From: Pseudomonadota bacterium
Lineage (GTDB): Bacteria; Pseudomonadota; Gammaproteobacteria; Steroidobacterales; Steroidobacteraceae
DNA length: 64,000 nucleotides
Assembly: GCA_021779535.1 (NCBI GenBank)
Contig: JAJYAM010000001.1
Location: 76,595-140,594, forward strand
Direction of reading: 5' to 3'
The notes under the pieces were generated by a model, which did not search any database, was not told the origin of the DNA, and saw nothing but the letters and a program-made list of their open reading frames with translations. Position numbers and translations under genes: made by a program. Shown in pieces: positions 33,761 through 43,635 of this stretch; positions within the stretch are counted from its first letter, which is position 1, and every line of letters starts with the position of its first letter.

Positions 33761-34906
33761 TCAGGTGAGGAATTCGGCTTGCAGGTCGTTGAGGAACCGC
33801 TGGCCGAGCTCGGTCGGTCGCCAACCGTCCGGCCGAACGTCGAGGAGACCGCGTCGCCCGGCGCGCTCGAGCGCGGCCGCGATTCGATCGATCCCGAGGC
33901 CGGTGCGTTCCTCGAACCGGGCACGGTCGAACCCGTCGACCAAGCGCAGCGCATTCAGCAGGAACTCGAACGGCAGATCCGCGGGCGCGATCGGCGTTCG
34001 CTCGCCGCGCCGGCCGGCGGTTGCGGCGGCGACGTAGGCACCGGGCATCCGCGGCTTCACGCTGCGCCAGACCCCCTCGGGCAACTCGACGCTCACCTTG
34101 CCGTGCGCGCCCGCGCCGATGCCGAGGTAGTCGCCGAATTCCCAGTAATTCAGATTGTGCCGGCAGCGGGCGCCCTCGCGCGCGTACGCCGAGACCTCGT
34201 ACTGGCGATAGCCGGCGTCGGCGAGCGCGCGTACGCACTCCACCTGCATCGTCCACGCCGCGTCCTCGTCGGGCAGCACCGGCGGCCTTGCATGGAACGG
34301 CGTTCCCGGCTCGAGCGTGAGTTGGTAGTGGGATACGTGCGCCGGTCCGAGCGCACAGGCTGCGACGACGTCCGCGAGCGCGCGCTCCGGGGTCTGGCCG
34401 GGAAGCGCATACATGAGGTCGAGATTGAAGTTCTCGAGACCCGCGGCGTGCAGTTCCTCGACCGCCGCCAGCGTCTCGCGCGGCGAATGAATCCGTCCGA
34501 TCGCACGCAGCGCCGCCGCATCGAAGCTTTGCGCGCCGAGCGAGACGCGGTTGATCCCCGCCGCGCGGTAACCGGCGAACGTTCCGCGCTCGACCGTGCC
34601 GGGGTTGGCCTCGAGCGTGATCTCCGCGTCGCTCGCGAACGGCGCGCGCGCGCGCAGTCCGCCGATCAGGCGGGCGACCTCATCGGCCGCGAACAGGCTC
34701 GGCGTGCCCCCGCCGAGGAACACGGTCTCGATGCGGCGGTTCCCGACCGACGGCAGCTCGGCCTCGAAGTCGGCGAGCAGCGCATCGACGTAAGCCGGAT
34801 CCGGACGCGCGGTGCGCAGCTCATGCGAATTGAAATCGCAGTACGGGCACTTGCGGACGCACCACGGCAGATGCACGTAGAGCGACAGCGGCGGCGGCGC
34901 ATTCAC
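33761..34906 (-). CDS. hemW: Heme chaperone HemW (radical SAM protein)
   Basis: A 381-residue radical SAM protein related to HemN. The cluster motif CVRKCPYC gives Cys at about 16, 20 and 23; the fourth Cys typical of HemN (CxxxCxxCxC) is replaced by Phe (CDF), the known HemW difference. GGGTPSLF, RVSLGAQSFD, HNLNYW and the heme/anion-binding GAGAHG region are present. HemW is thought to deliver heme rather than decarboxylate coproporphyrinogen. The GTG start overlaps the rdgB stop as GTGA. Last gene of the PP2C-rph-rdgB-hemW run. Confidence 0.93.
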   Translation of the reverse strand: MNAPPPLSLYVHLPWCVRKCPYCDFNSHELRTARPDPAYVDALLADFEAELPSVGNRRIETVFLGGGTPSLFAADEVARLIGGLRARAPFASDAEITLEANPGTVERGTFAGYRAAGINRVSLGAQSFDAAALRAIGRIHSPRETLAAVEELHAAGLENFNLDLMYALPGQTPERALADVVAACALGPAHVSHYQLTLEPGTPFHARPPVLPDEDAAWTMQVECVRALADAGYRQYEVSAYAREGARCRHNLNYWEFGDYLGIGAGAHGKVSVELPEGVWRSVKPRMPGAYVAAATAGRRGERTPIAPADLPFEFLLNALRLVDGFDRARFEERTGLGIDRIAAALERAGRRGLLDVRPDGWRPTELGQRFLNDLQAEFLT

Positions 34907-35535
34907 CGGCGGCGGTCCCGCGCGCCCGCATCGAGCCGTTCGAGGCGCTCGCGCAGCACGCGCATCGCGACACCCCGATGGCTGACGCGGTTCTTGCACG
35001 CCGGATCCAGCTCCGCCGCCGTGCAGCCGAGGTCGGGCACGAGGAAATGCGGGTCGTAGCCGAAGCCCGCGGCGCCGCGCGGCGCATCGACGATTCGCCC
35101 CTCCCAGGCCCCCTCGGCGATCAGCGGCGCGGCCGCCGGGTCGGCCGGCAGGTAGACGAGCACGCAGCGATAGCGGGCGGCCCGCCGCTCCGGCGGCACA
35201 CCGGCGAGCGCGGCGACGAGCCTGGCGTTGTTCTGCGCGTCGCTCGCGCCGAGCCCGGCATAGCGCGCCGAACGGACGCCGGGCGCGCCGTCGAGCGCGT
35301 CCACCTCGAGCCCCGAGTCGTCCGCGATCACGGCGAGCCCGCTCGCCGCGCGCGCGTGCCGCGCCTTCAGCAACGCATTGTCGCGCAATGTCGCGCCGGT
35401 CTCCTCGGGGGATGCGACCGCGTACTCCGCGAGACCCGCGACCTCGAACGGCAAGCCCTCGAGCAGCGCACGCAGTTCGCGCCACTTGCCCGGATTGCCG
35501 GTCGCGATCAGGAGCCGGTCAGCCGCCGCGCGCAC
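34903..35535 (-). CDS. rdgB: dITP/XTP pyrophosphatase (HAM1 family)
   Basis: A 210-residue house-cleaning enzyme that hydrolyses dITP, ITP and XTP to the monophosphates. N-terminal [18 protein letters not shown], metal site [15 protein letters not shown] and [14 protein letters not shown], substrate-binding [12 protein letters not shown] and C-terminal [11 protein letters not shown] all present. Starts at a GTG that overlaps the rph 3' end by 17 bases; overlaps hemW by GTGA. Confidence 0.95.
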   Translation of the reverse strand: MRAAADRLLIATGNPGKWRELRALLEGLPFEVAGLAEYAVASPEETGATLRDNALLKARHARAASGLAVIADDSGLEVDALDGAPGVRSARYAGLGASDAQNNARLVAALAGVPPERRAARYRCVLVYLPADPAAAPLIAEGAWEGRIVDAPRGAAGFGYDPHFLVPDLGCTAAELDPACKNRVSHRGVAMRVLRERLERLDAGARDRRR

Positions 35536-36241
35536 CGACTTGCGCCGCGTGCAAGCGGCCGATCCCGGCGGTGGCGAGGTCGAGCAGGCGGTCGAGTTCG
35601 TGGCGTCGGAACGCGTGACCTTCGGCCGTGCCCTGGATCTCGATGAACGCGCCCCCGCTGTTCATCACCACGTTCATGTCGGTCTCCGCATCGGAATCCT
35701 CGGCATAGTCGAGATCGAGCACGGCGACGCCGCGGTAGATACCGACCGAGACCGCGGCGACCTGGCCGTGCAGCGGGTTCGCGCGCAGCGCGCGTCGCTC
35801 GAGCAGCGCATCGATCGCATCGGCCAGCGCGACGTAGCCCCCGGTGATCGCCGCGGTGCGCGTGCCGCCGTCGGCCTGCAACACGTCGCAATCGATCGTG
35901 ACCGTCCGCTCGCCGAGCGCCTTGAGATCGACGACCGCGCGCAGGCTGCGGCCGATCAGCCGCTGGATCTCCTGCGTCCGGCCCGATTGCTTGCCCCGCA
36001 CCGCCTCGCGCGCGCCGCGCGTGTGCGTCGCGCGCGGCAGCATGCCGTACTCGGCCGTGATCCACCCCTGGCCCTTGCCGCGCAGGAACGACGGCACGCC
36101 GTCCTCGACGGTCGCGGTGCAGAGCACGCGGGTGTCGCCGAATCCGACCAGTACCGAACCCTCCGCGTGCCGCGTATAGCCGCGGGTGAACGCCAGGGCG
36201 CGCAATTCGTCCGGCGCGCGACCGCTCGGCCGCGCGCTCAC
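35519..36241 (-). CDS. rph: Ribonuclease PH
   Basis: A 240-residue phosphorolytic 3'-5' exoribonuclease that trims tRNA precursors. Typical blocks: [20 protein letters not shown], the arginines in [34 protein letters not shown], and [18 protein letters not shown] with the metal-binding aspartates. Full length, unlike the frameshifted rph of E. coli K-12. GTG start overlaps the PP2C stop as GTGA. Confidence 0.96.
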   Translation of the reverse strand: MSARPSGRAPDELRALAFTRGYTRHAEGSVLVGFGDTRVLCTATVEDGVPSFLRGKGQGWITAEYGMLPRATHTRGAREAVRGKQSGRTQEIQRLIGRSLRAVVDLKALGERTVTIDCDVLQADGGTRTAAITGGYVALADAIDALLERRALRANPLHGQVAAVSVGIYRGVAVLDLDYAEDSDAETDMNVVMNSGGAFIEIQGTAEGHAFRRHELDRLLDLATAGIGRLHAAQVGARGG

Positions 36242-36984
36242 GCGGCCCGCCAACGCAGCGCCGCGGCGCTCGTGTTGTCGCTGTAGGGCGCGGCTGCGTC
36301 CACCGCGCGGTTGCCCAACGCGGTCAGCGCCGCGCGCAGCGGCTCGTCGGTGACTTCGGCGAAGCGCAACAGGTCGTCCTCCTTCAGCCCGGACCAGAAT
36401 CCGTCGGTGCACAGCAACAGCAGGTCCCCGGTTTCGAGCCGGCGGCGCGCCGACAGGCTCATCTCCGGCAGCACCGGATCCCCGCCGAGGCAACATTCCA
36501 CGTAGTTACGCATCGGATGCCCGTGGATCTGCGCCTCCGTGATCAACCCCTCGCGCAACAGCACCTCGACGTGGCTGTGATCCCGGGTGCGCTCGACGAC
36601 CCGCTGCGCGCGCAGCTGGTACACGCGGCTGTCGCCGACGTGCGCCCAGTAGGCGGCCGCCGCCTGCACCAGGCAGACCGCGCAGGTGGCCCGCGGGCGC
36701 GCCTCGACCGCGAGGCCGCGGCCGAGCTCGGCCACCGCTTCGTGCGCGCGACCGATCGCGAGGTGCAGGAAGCCGAGCGGATCGAACACCGGATGCGCGG
36801 TCTGCCAGAACGCCTCCAGCAGCGTCGCGAGCGCGGTCTCGGCGGCACGCGCACCCTCGGCGTGACCGCCCATGCCGTCGACCACGACGAGCAGCGCGGC
36901 ATGCTCGTCGGCGGCGGCCGCGACCCGATCCTGGTTCTCTTCGCGATGGCCGATCAAGCTCACGTCCGCGATCTCTATTTGCAA
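36238..36984 (-). CDS. PP2C-type serine/threonine protein phosphatase
   Basis: A 248-residue stand-alone PP2C. Metal-binding motifs are complete: GHREENQD (first Asp), [30 protein letters not shown] and DNTSA near the C-terminus. I place the start at TTG (36984), since AGGAG lies six bases upstream and the product begins [12 protein letters not shown] like other Stp-type phosphatases; the frame stays open upstream without an ATG near by. No Ser/Thr kinase is visible in the window. First gene of the run with rph, rdgB and hemW, divergent from yicC. Confidence 0.9.
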   Translation of the reverse strand: MQIEIADVSLIGHREENQDRVAAAADEHAALLVVVDGMGGHAEGARAAETALATLLEAFWQTAHPVFDPLGFLHLAIGRAHEAVAELGRGLAVEARPRATCAVCLVQAAAAYWAHVGDSRVYQLRAQRVVERTRDHSHVEVLLREGLITEAQIHGHPMRNYVECCLGGDPVLPEMSLSARRRLETGDLLLLCTDGFWSGLKEDDLLRFAEVTDEPLRAALTALGNRAVDAAAPYSDNTSAAALRWRAA

Positions 36985-37047
36985 GGAACGCTCCTGGGGT
37001 TCTGCTAGACTTTCGGCGATTATCACCGATTTACGGCCGCAAACCCT

Positions 37048-37911
37048 ATGATCCGAAGCATGACCGGCTTCGCCCGCCGCGAGAGCCATTTCAGCTGGGG
37101 CATGCTCGCGTGGGAGCTGCGGACCGTGAACCATCGCTTCCTCGAAGTCGCGCTGCGCCTGCCCGAGGAATGCCGGGCGGTCGAGGCGCGCATCCGCCAC
37201 GCGATCGCGGCCGCGCTGCGCCGGGGCAAGGTCGACGGCACGCTGTCGTTCCGGCCGGCGGCGACCGCCGCCACCCTCGACGTCGACACCCGGCTGCTCG
37301 AATCGCTCGCGGCCCGGGCGCGCGATGCCGCCGCGCTCGCCGGCCCCGCCGCACGGATCGAGGTCGTCGATCTGCTGCGCTGGCCCGGCGTGGTCAGCGA
37401 CGCCGCGAAGGAGCCGGCGCCGATCCAGGAAGCCGCGCTCGCGTTGCTGCAGGACGCGCTCGCCGAACTCGGGCGGTTCCGCGACGCGGAGGGCGCGCGA
37501 CTGCAGGCCGGCCTCGAGCAGCGCTGCGCGAGCCTGCTCGAACTCGCCGGGCGGGTGGCTGCGCGTCGCCCGGGCATCGTGGAGCGCCAGTACGCGAAGC
37601 TGCGCGAGCGGATCGCCGAGCTGGGTGTCACGGTCGACCGCGACCGCCTCGAGCAGGAGCTCGCGATCCTCGCGCAGCGGCTCGACGTCGACGAGGAAAT
37701 CGACCGCCTGCGCGGTCACGTCACCGAGGTACGCACGGCGTTCGGTGCGAGCGAGCCCGCGGGTCGCCGGCTCGACTTCTTGATGCAGGAACTCAATCGC
37801 GAGGCCAACACGCTGTCCTCGAAGTCGCAGGACGTCGAGACGACGCGCGCCGCCGTCGACATGAAGGTGTTGATCGAGCAGATGCGCGAGCAGGTGCAGA
37901 ACGTCGAGTAA
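37048..37911 (+). CDS. yicC: YicC family endoribonuclease
   Basis: A 287-residue YicC protein: MIRSMTGFARRE at the start, LRTVNHRFLEVALRLPEE, and the C-terminal FLMQELNREANTLSSKS (DUF1732 region). E. coli YicC is an RNase implicated in turnover of the small RNA RyhB. Located directly before gmk as in many proteobacteria. Confidence 0.95.
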   Translation: MIRSMTGFARRESHFSWGMLAWELRTVNHRFLEVALRLPEECRAVEARIRHAIAAALRRGKVDGTLSFRPAATAATLDVDTRLLESLAARARDAAALAGPAARIEVVDLLRWPGVVSDAAKEPAPIQEAALALLQDALAELGRFRDAEGARLQAGLEQRCASLLELAGRVAARRPGIVERQYAKLRERIAELGVTVDRDRLEQELAILAQRLDVDEEIDRLRGHVTEVRTAFGASEPAGRRLDFLMQELNREANTLSSKSQDVETTRAAVDMKVLIEQMREQVQNVE

Positions 37912-37917
37912 CCTCCC

Positions 37918-38580
37918 GTGGGGACCGATCGCGCCAACACCGGCGGCCACGGCCGCCTCTATGTGATCGCCGCGCCATCGGGCGCCGGCAAGACGAGCTT
38001 GGTCAATGCGCTGGTGCAGAGCGATCCCGGGCTGCGGTTCTCGGTCTCGTACACGACCCGCGCGCAACGGCCGAACGAGGTCGACGGGCGCGACTACCAT
38101 TTCGTCTCGGTCGAACGCTTCCGGGGGATGGTCGCGCGCGAGGAGTTTCTCGAGCACGCCCAGGTGTTCGACAACTATTACGGCACCGGTCTCGAGGCCG
38201 TCCGCGGCGCGCTCGGCCGGGGCGAGCGGCTGCTGCTGGAGATCGACTGGCAGGGCGCGCGGCAAGTGCGGGCGCGGCTGCCGGAGGCGCGCACGATCTT
38301 CGTGCTGCCGCCGTCGCTCGCCGCGCTCGAGCAGCGGCTCCGCGGTCGCGGCACCGACACGGACGAGGTGATCCGGCGCCGCCTGCGCGACGCGGTCGCC
38401 GACATCGGCCATTGCGTCGAGTTCGACTACATCGTCGTCAACGACCGCTTCGACCAGGCGCTCGCGGACTTGCGCGCGATCGTCTCGGGCGGCGGCGCGG
38501 ACCTCGCGGCCGGGCGCGCGCAGGTTCGCGACCTGATCGCGGCGCTCGCGGCGGGCGCACCCGGCGGGCGGGCGGGCTGA
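37918..38580 (+). CDS. gmk: Guanylate kinase
   Basis: A 220-residue GMP kinase. P-loop APSGAGKTSL (about 19-28), GMP-binding SVSYTTRAQRPNEVDGRDYHFVS (in parts), EHAQVFDNYYGTG and the Asp in LLEIDWQGARQV. The product GDP feeds dGTP/GTP and (p)ppGpp synthesis by the nearby SpoT. GTG start six bases after yicC. The C-terminus carries a short Gly/Ala-rich extension. Confidence 0.96.
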   Translation: MGTDRANTGGHGRLYVIAAPSGAGKTSLVNALVQSDPGLRFSVSYTTRAQRPNEVDGRDYHFVSVERFRGMVAREEFLEHAQVFDNYYGTGLEAVRGALGRGERLLLEIDWQGARQVRARLPEARTIFVLPPSLAALEQRLRGRGTDTDEVIRRRLRDAVADIGHCVEFDYIVVNDRFDQALADLRAIVSGGGADLAAGRAQVRDLIAALAAGAPGGRAG

Positions 38581-38668
38581 AGCCCTGCCGGCCGGCCGCG
38601 ATTTCTGCTACCCTGACCGATCTGTAACGGCAGCTGCCGTAGCGTTTGCGTGAGGATCGAACCGACCC

Positions 38669-38947
38669 ATGGCCCGCATCACCGTCGAAGACTGTTTGCA
38701 GAACGAACCGAACTTGTTCAACCTCGTGCTGCTCGCGGCGAAACGCGCGCGACGGCTCGCGAACGGCGCCGAGGCGACCGTGGAATGGGAGAACGACAAG
38801 CCGACGGTCGTCGCGCTGCGCGAGATCGCCGCCGGCCACGTCACGATGGCGATGCTCGAGGAGCCCGAGGAGCCGGCACCGCAGGCGCCACCGGAACTCG
38901 AGATCCCGTCGGATTTTCGCGCACCGCAACTCGGTTTGGGGGATTGA
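38669..38947 (+). CDS. rpoZ: RNA polymerase omega subunit
   Basis: A 92-residue omega subunit: [29 protein letters not shown] and [13 protein letters not shown] are the conserved core that clamps the beta-prime C-terminus and forms ppGpp site 1. The tail ([15 protein letters not shown]) is acidic and proline-rich. Lies in the standard gmk-rpoZ-spoT order, 28 bases before spoT. Confidence 0.96.
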   Translation: MARITVEDCLQNEPNLFNLVLLAAKRARRLANGAEATVEWENDKPTVVALREIAAGHVTMAMLEEPEEPAPQAPPELEIPSDFRAPQLGLGD

Positions 38948-38975
38948 CCCCGGGCGCGCCCCCCGCCAGGGCCCG

Positions 38976-41156
38976 ATGGACTATGCGTCGTCGATACTCG
39001 GATTCCTGCCCGGAGTCAGGCGCTCGACCGGGATCGGCGGTCTTTTAGACAAGGTCGAGGCCTACCTGCCGCCCGCGCAGATCGAGCGGGTACGCGAAGC
39101 CTACGAGTTCGGCGCCGAGCGCCACCGCGGTCAGACGCGGGTCTCCGGCGAGCCGTACATCACCCATCCGGTCGCGGTCGCCGGGATACTCGCCGATCTG
39201 CACCTCGACGGCGACACCCTGATCGCCGCGATCCTGCACGACGTGATCGAGGACACGCCGACCGCGAAGGCCGAGATCGCGGCCGCGTTCGGCGAGATCG
39301 TCGCCGACCTCGTCGACGGCGTCAGCAAGCTCGACCAGATCCAGTTCAAGAATCGCGAGGAGGCGCAGGCCGAGAGCTTCCGCAAGATGGTGTTCGCGAT
39401 GGTCCGCGACATCCGCGTGATCATGGTCAAGCTCGCCGATCGGATGCACAACATGCGCACGCTCGGCGTGATGCCGCCGACCAAGCGGCGCCGCATCGCG
39501 CGGGAGACCCTGGAGATCTACTCGCCGATCGCCGAGCGGCTCGGTTTGTACGCGGTCAAGCTCGAACTCGAGGACCTCGGATTCCGCGCGCTCTACCCGC
39601 AGCGTTACAAGGTGCTCGAGAAGGAGGTCAAGCGCGCGCGCGGCAACCAAAAGGAGTTCGTCGCGAAGATCTCCGAGGCGCTGAAGGGCGCGCTCGCGAA
39701 AACCGGCGTCCAGGGGCGCGTCGAGGGCCGGGAGAAGCATCTGTACAGCATCTACAAGAAGATGCGCGCGAAGGCGATCTCGCTCGGCGAGGTCGTCGAC
39801 GTGTACGGCTTCCGGATCGTCGTCGACTCGGTCGATGCGTGCTACCGCGCGCTCGGCGTCGTTCATGGGCTGTACAAGCCGATGCCCGGACGCTTCAAGG
39901 ACTACATCGCGATCCCGCGCGTGAACGGCTACCAGTCGCTGCACACGACGCTGTTCGGCCCGAACGGCGTCCCGATCGAGGTGCAGATACGCTCCGAGGA
40001 GATGCACCACGTCGCCGAGTCGGGGATCGCCGCGCATTGGAAGTACAAGTCGGGCGGCGAGGCGTTCGGCGGGATCGAACACGACCGGGCGCGCGAGTGG
40101 CTCGCCGGCCTGGTCCAGATCCAGGAGGGCGGCAGCTCCGAGGAGTTCCTCGAGAGCGTGAAGGTCGACCTGTTCCCGGACAAGGTCTACGTGTTCACGC
40201 CGAAAGGCAGGATCCTCCGGCTCCCGAGCGGCTCGACCTGCGTCGACTTCGCGTACGCGATCCATACCGACGTCGGCAACCGCTGCGTCGCCGCCAAGGT
40301 CGACCGGCGGCTCGTGCCGCTGCGCACGCCGTTGCGCAACGGCCAGACCGTCGAGATCATCACCGCGAAGGGCGCGACGCCGAACCCGTCCTGGTCGGGC
40401 TTCCTCGTGACCGCGAAGGCGCGGGCGGCGGTCCGGCAGTATCTGAAGAGCATGAAGCGCGGCGACGCGATCGATCTCGGCAAGCGGCTGCTCACCCTCG
40501 CGCTCGAAGAGCTGTCGCTGAAGTTGAGCAAGGTCCCGCCGGAGCAGATCGACGCGGCGGTCAAGGAGTTCAAGCTCAAGGACGCCGACGATCTGTACGA
40601 ACGGATCGGCCTCGGGGAGCGGCTGCCGCAGCTGGTCGCGCGCCGGCTGCGCCCGAGCGGCGACGCCGAGCACGGTGCCACGACGCAAGGTCCGCTGACG
40701 ATCGCCGGCACCGAGGGGCTGCTCGTCACGTACGCGCGCTGCTGCCATCCGATCCCGAACGATCCGATCATGGCCTATCTCAGCAGCGGCCGCGGCCTCG
40801 TGATCCACCGGCAGAACTGCGGCAACCTCGCGGACTACCGCAAGCAGCCGGAGAAGTGGTTGCCGGTCGCCTGGGAGCTGAATCCGGGCCGCCTGTTCAG
40901 CTCCGAGATCCAGCTGGAAATCGACAATCGCGTCGGCGTTCTCGCGGCGGTCGCCGCGAGCATCGCCGGGACCGGCACGAACATCGATCACGTGACGCTC
41001 GAGGAGCGGGACGCGTCGACCTCGGCGCTCACTTTCGAGCTGAAGGTGCGCGATCGCAAGCATCTCGCGCACGTGATCAGGACGATCCGCCGCATGCCGA
41101 ACGTGCAGCGCGTGCACCGGACGCTCGCGACCGCGCGCTCGCGTGACAAATCATGA
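38976..41156 (+). CDS. spoT: Bifunctional (p)ppGpp synthetase/hydrolase
   Basis: A 726-residue RelA/SpoT homologue. The hydrolase domain is intact (ITHPVAVAGIL, ILHDVIEDT with His-Asp about 88-89). The synthetase domain has YGFRIVVDSV and GRFKDYIAIPR (about 305-315); the RFKD motif, rather than EFDD, marks the bifunctional type. TGS (VYVFTPKGRI to GQTVEIITAK), helical and Cys-containing region (ARCCHPIPNDP), and C-terminal ACT domain (NRVGVLAAVAASIA) follow. It sets (p)ppGpp levels. A longer open frame upstream overlaps rpoZ and is rejected in favour of the ATG at 38976. Confidence 0.96.
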   Translation: MDYASSILGFLPGVRRSTGIGGLLDKVEAYLPPAQIERVREAYEFGAERHRGQTRVSGEPYITHPVAVAGILADLHLDGDTLIAAILHDVIEDTPTAKAEIAAAFGEIVADLVDGVSKLDQIQFKNREEAQAESFRKMVFAMVRDIRVIMVKLADRMHNMRTLGVMPPTKRRRIARETLEIYSPIAERLGLYAVKLELEDLGFRALYPQRYKVLEKEVKRARGNQKEFVAKISEALKGALAKTGVQGRVEGREKHLYSIYKKMRAKAISLGEVVDVYGFRIVVDSVDACYRALGVVHGLYKPMPGRFKDYIAIPRVNGYQSLHTTLFGPNGVPIEVQIRSEEMHHVAESGIAAHWKYKSGGEAFGGIEHDRAREWLAGLVQIQEGGSSEEFLESVKVDLFPDKVYVFTPKGRILRLPSGSTCVDFAYAIHTDVGNRCVAAKVDRRLVPLRTPLRNGQTVEIITAKGATPNPSWSGFLVTAKARAAVRQYLKSMKRGDAIDLGKRLLTLALEELSLKLSKVPPEQIDAAVKEFKLKDADDLYERIGLGERLPQLVARRLRPSGDAEHGATTQGPLTIAGTEGLLVTYARCCHPIPNDPIMAYLSSGRGLVIHRQNCGNLADYRKQPEKWLPVAWELNPGRLFSSEIQLEIDNRVGVLAAVAASIAGTGTNIDHVTLEERDASTSALTFELKVRDRKHLAHVIRTIRRMPNVQRVHRTLATARSRDKS

Positions 41157-41172
41157 GATCCAGGGGGTAAGC

Positions 41173-41553
41173 ATGACGAAGCACATCATCTCGACGTCCG
41201 AGGCGCCGTCCGCGATCGGCACCTATTCGCAGGCGAGGCGCGTCGGGAACACGATCTGGGTCTCCGGCCAGATCGGGCTGGACCCGGCGACGATGGCGAT
41301 GGTTGCCGGGGGCGTCGAGGCCGAGACGCGGCGGGTGTTCGCGAACCTCAAGGCGATCGTCACGGCCGCCGGCGCGAGCCTCGACGACGTCGTCAAGGTC
41401 AACCTCTACCTGACCGACCTCGCCGACTTCGCGCTCGTCAACCGGATCATGGCGGAGTACTTCCTCGAGCCGCATCCGGCGCGCGCGGCGGTCGGAGTCG
41501 CGGCGCTGCCGCGCGGCGCGGTGATCGAAGCGGAGTGCATCGTCGCGCTGTGA
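41173..41553 (+). CDS. ridA: RidA family reactive intermediate/imine deaminase
   Basis: A 126-residue YjgF/RidA protein. TSEAPSAIGTYSQARRVGNTIWVSGQIGLDP is the N-terminal hallmark (read in parts), and HPARAAVGVAALPRGAVIEAECIVAL contains the catalytic Arg and the terminal Glu. It hydrolyses 2-aminoacrylate and related imines. Start chosen at 41173, after CAGGGGG; the ORF 16 bases past spoT would otherwise begin earlier. Between spoT and recG, a common place for this gene. Confidence 0.95.
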   Translation: MTKHIISTSEAPSAIGTYSQARRVGNTIWVSGQIGLDPATMAMVAGGVEAETRRVFANLKAIVTAAGASLDDVVKVNLYLTDLADFALVNRIMAEYFLEPHPARAAVGVAALPRGAVIEAECIVAL

Positions 41554-43622
41554 CTCCGCCCACGCCGGTCACCGCGCTGCGCGGCGTCGGCGGTGCCGTC
41601 GCCGAACGGTTGCGCGCGCTCGGCGTCGAGTCGATCGCGGATCTGCTGTTCTTGCTGCCGCTGCGCTACGAGGACCGCACGCGGATCGTCCCGCTCGGCG
41701 AGCTTCGGCCCGGCCAGCGGGCCGCGGTCGAGGGCGAGATTCGCCTGGCCGAGATCGCGTTCCGCGGGCGACGGCAGCTGCTGTGCCGGATCGAGGACGG
41801 CACCGGCTTCCTGACCCTGCGCTTCTTCCACTTCAGTGCGGAGCAGCACCGCAGCCTTGCGCGCGGGTCGCGACTGCGGTGTTTCGGCGAGGTGCGCCGC
41901 GGCCCGGCGGGGCTCGAGATCGTGCACCCGGAATACCGGCGGGTCGACGGCGCCGCGGCGGCGGCGACCGATCACCTGACGCCCGTCTACCCGGCGACCG
42001 AGGGGCTCACCCAGGGGCGGTTGCGGCAGCTCGTCGGTGCCGCGCTCGAGCGCGCGCCGACCGCGGACATCGAGGACCTGCTGCCGCCCGCGCTGCTCGC
42101 CGCCGAGACGATGCCGAGTCTCTTCGAGGCGCTGCGCTACGTGCATCGCCCGCCGCCGGACGCGCCGATCGACGCGCTGCTCGCGCGGCGGCATCCGGCG
42201 CAGCGCCGGCTGGCGTTCGAGGAACTGCTCGCCCACCACCTGTCGCTGCAGCGCCTGCGCCGCCGCATCCAGTGCGACGCGGCCTGGGCCTTGCCGGTCC
42301 GCGACGAGTTGAAGCGGCGGCTGCTCGGATCACTCCCGTTCCGCCTCACCGCCGCGCAGGCGCGCGTGCTCGGTGAGGTCGAGGCCGACCTGGCGCGGCC
42401 GACGCCGATGCTTCGGCTCGTGCAAGGCGACGTCGGCTGCGGCAAGACCCTGGTCGCCGCGCTCGCCGCCTGCCGGGCGCTCGAGGCGGGCGCCCAGGTC
42501 GCGCTGATGGCGCCGACGGAATTGCTCGCCGACCAGCACGCGCGCAATTTCCACCGGTGGTTCGAACCGCTCGGCGTTTCGGTCGCGTTGCTCGCGGGGC
42601 GGCCGAGCGCGCGGACGCGGCGCGAGACCCTCGCCGCGGTGCGCAGCGGCGACGCCCGGATCGTGATCGGCACGCACGCGCTGTTCCAGGAGGGCGTCGA
42701 ATTCGCCTCGCTCGCGGTTGCGATCGTCGACGAGCAGCATCGCTTCGGCGTGCACCAGCGGCTGAGTCTGCGGGAGAAGGGCTCGGCCGGCGACCGGCGG
42801 CCGCATCAGCTGATCATGACGGCGACGCCGATCCCGCGGACGCTCGCGATGACCGCGTACGCGGACCTCGACGTCTCGGTGATCGACGAGCTGCCGCCGG
42901 GACGCACCGCGGTGCGCACCGTCGTACTCGCCGACACCCGCCGCGACCAGGTGGTCTTGCGGATCCGGGAAGCGTGCCGCGGCGGACGCCAGGCGTATTG
43001 GGTGTGCCCGCTGATCGACGAGTCCGAGGAGATGCCGTTCCAGGCGGCCGAGGAGACCGCCGCCGCGCTCGCGGCCGCGCTGCCGGAGATCCGCGTCGGA
43101 TTGATCCACGGTCGCATGGCGGGCGCCGCGAAGGAAAGCACGATGCGTCTGTTCCAGCACGGCGAGATCCAGCTGCTGGTCGCGACGACCGTGATCGAGG
43201 TGGGGGTCGACGTGCCGAATGCGACCCTGATGGTGATCGAGAACGCGGAGCGGATGGGCCTCGCGCAGCTCCACCAGCTGCGCGGCCGGGTCGGTCGCGG
43301 CGCCCATGCGAGCAGTTGCGTGCTGCTCTACCGCGCACCGCTGGCGCCGCTCGCCCGGGAGCGCCTCGCGGTGCTGCGCGCGACCAACGACGGCTTCGAG
43401 GTCGCGCGGCGCGACCTCGCGCTGCGCGGGCCGGGCGAGCTGCTCGGCACGCGGCAGACGGGGCTCGCGCAGTTGCGGGTCGCGGACCTCGCTCGCGACG
43501 CCGATCTGCTGCCGCGCGTGCAGGCCGCCGCCAAGACCCTGCTCGACCGCTGGCCGGAGCGGATCGAGCCGCTGCTCGCGCGCTGGATCGGCGGCGCCGA
43601 GCGCTATGGCAGCGTCGGCTAG
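41550..43622 (+). CDS. recG: ATP-dependent DNA helicase RecG
   Basis: A 690-residue fork-reversal helicase. The N-terminal wedge/OB domain (LRGVGGAVAERL to HPEYRRVD) is followed by superfamily 2 motifs: QGDVGCGKTLVAAL (motif I), MAPTELLADQHARNF (Ia), IVDEQHRFGVHQR (II), MTATPIPRTLAMT (III), GRMAGAAKESTM and VIEVGVDVPNA (V), QLRGRVGRG (VI). The start is taken at GTG 41550, overlapping the ridA TGA as GTGA; an in-frame GTG 15 bases earlier is the alternative. Confidence 0.96.
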   Translation: MTPPTPVTALRGVGGAVAERLRALGVESIADLLFLLPLRYEDRTRIVPLGELRPGQRAAVEGEIRLAEIAFRGRRQLLCRIEDGTGFLTLRFFHFSAEQHRSLARGSRLRCFGEVRRGPAGLEIVHPEYRRVDGAAAAATDHLTPVYPATEGLTQGRLRQLVGAALERAPTADIEDLLPPALLAAETMPSLFEALRYVHRPPPDAPIDALLARRHPAQRRLAFEELLAHHLSLQRLRRRIQCDAAWALPVRDELKRRLLGSLPFRLTAAQARVLGEVEADLARPTPMLRLVQGDVGCGKTLVAALAACRALEAGAQVALMAPTELLADQHARNFHRWFEPLGVSVALLAGRPSARTRRETLAAVRSGDARIVIGTHALFQEGVEFASLAVAIVDEQHRFGVHQRLSLREKGSAGDRRPHQLIMTATPIPRTLAMTAYADLDVSVIDELPPGRTAVRTVVLADTRRDQVVLRIREACRGGRQAYWVCPLIDESEEMPFQAAEETAAALAAALPEIRVGLIHGRMAGAAKESTMRLFQHGEIQLLVATTVIEVGVDVPNATLMVIENAERMGLAQLHQLRGRVGRGAHASSCVLLYRAPLAPLARERLAVLRATNDGFEVARRDLALRGPGELLGTRQTGLAQLRVADLARDADLLPRVQAAAKTLLDRWPERIEPLLARWIGGAERYGSVG

Positions 43623-43635
43623 GTAGAATGCGCCC

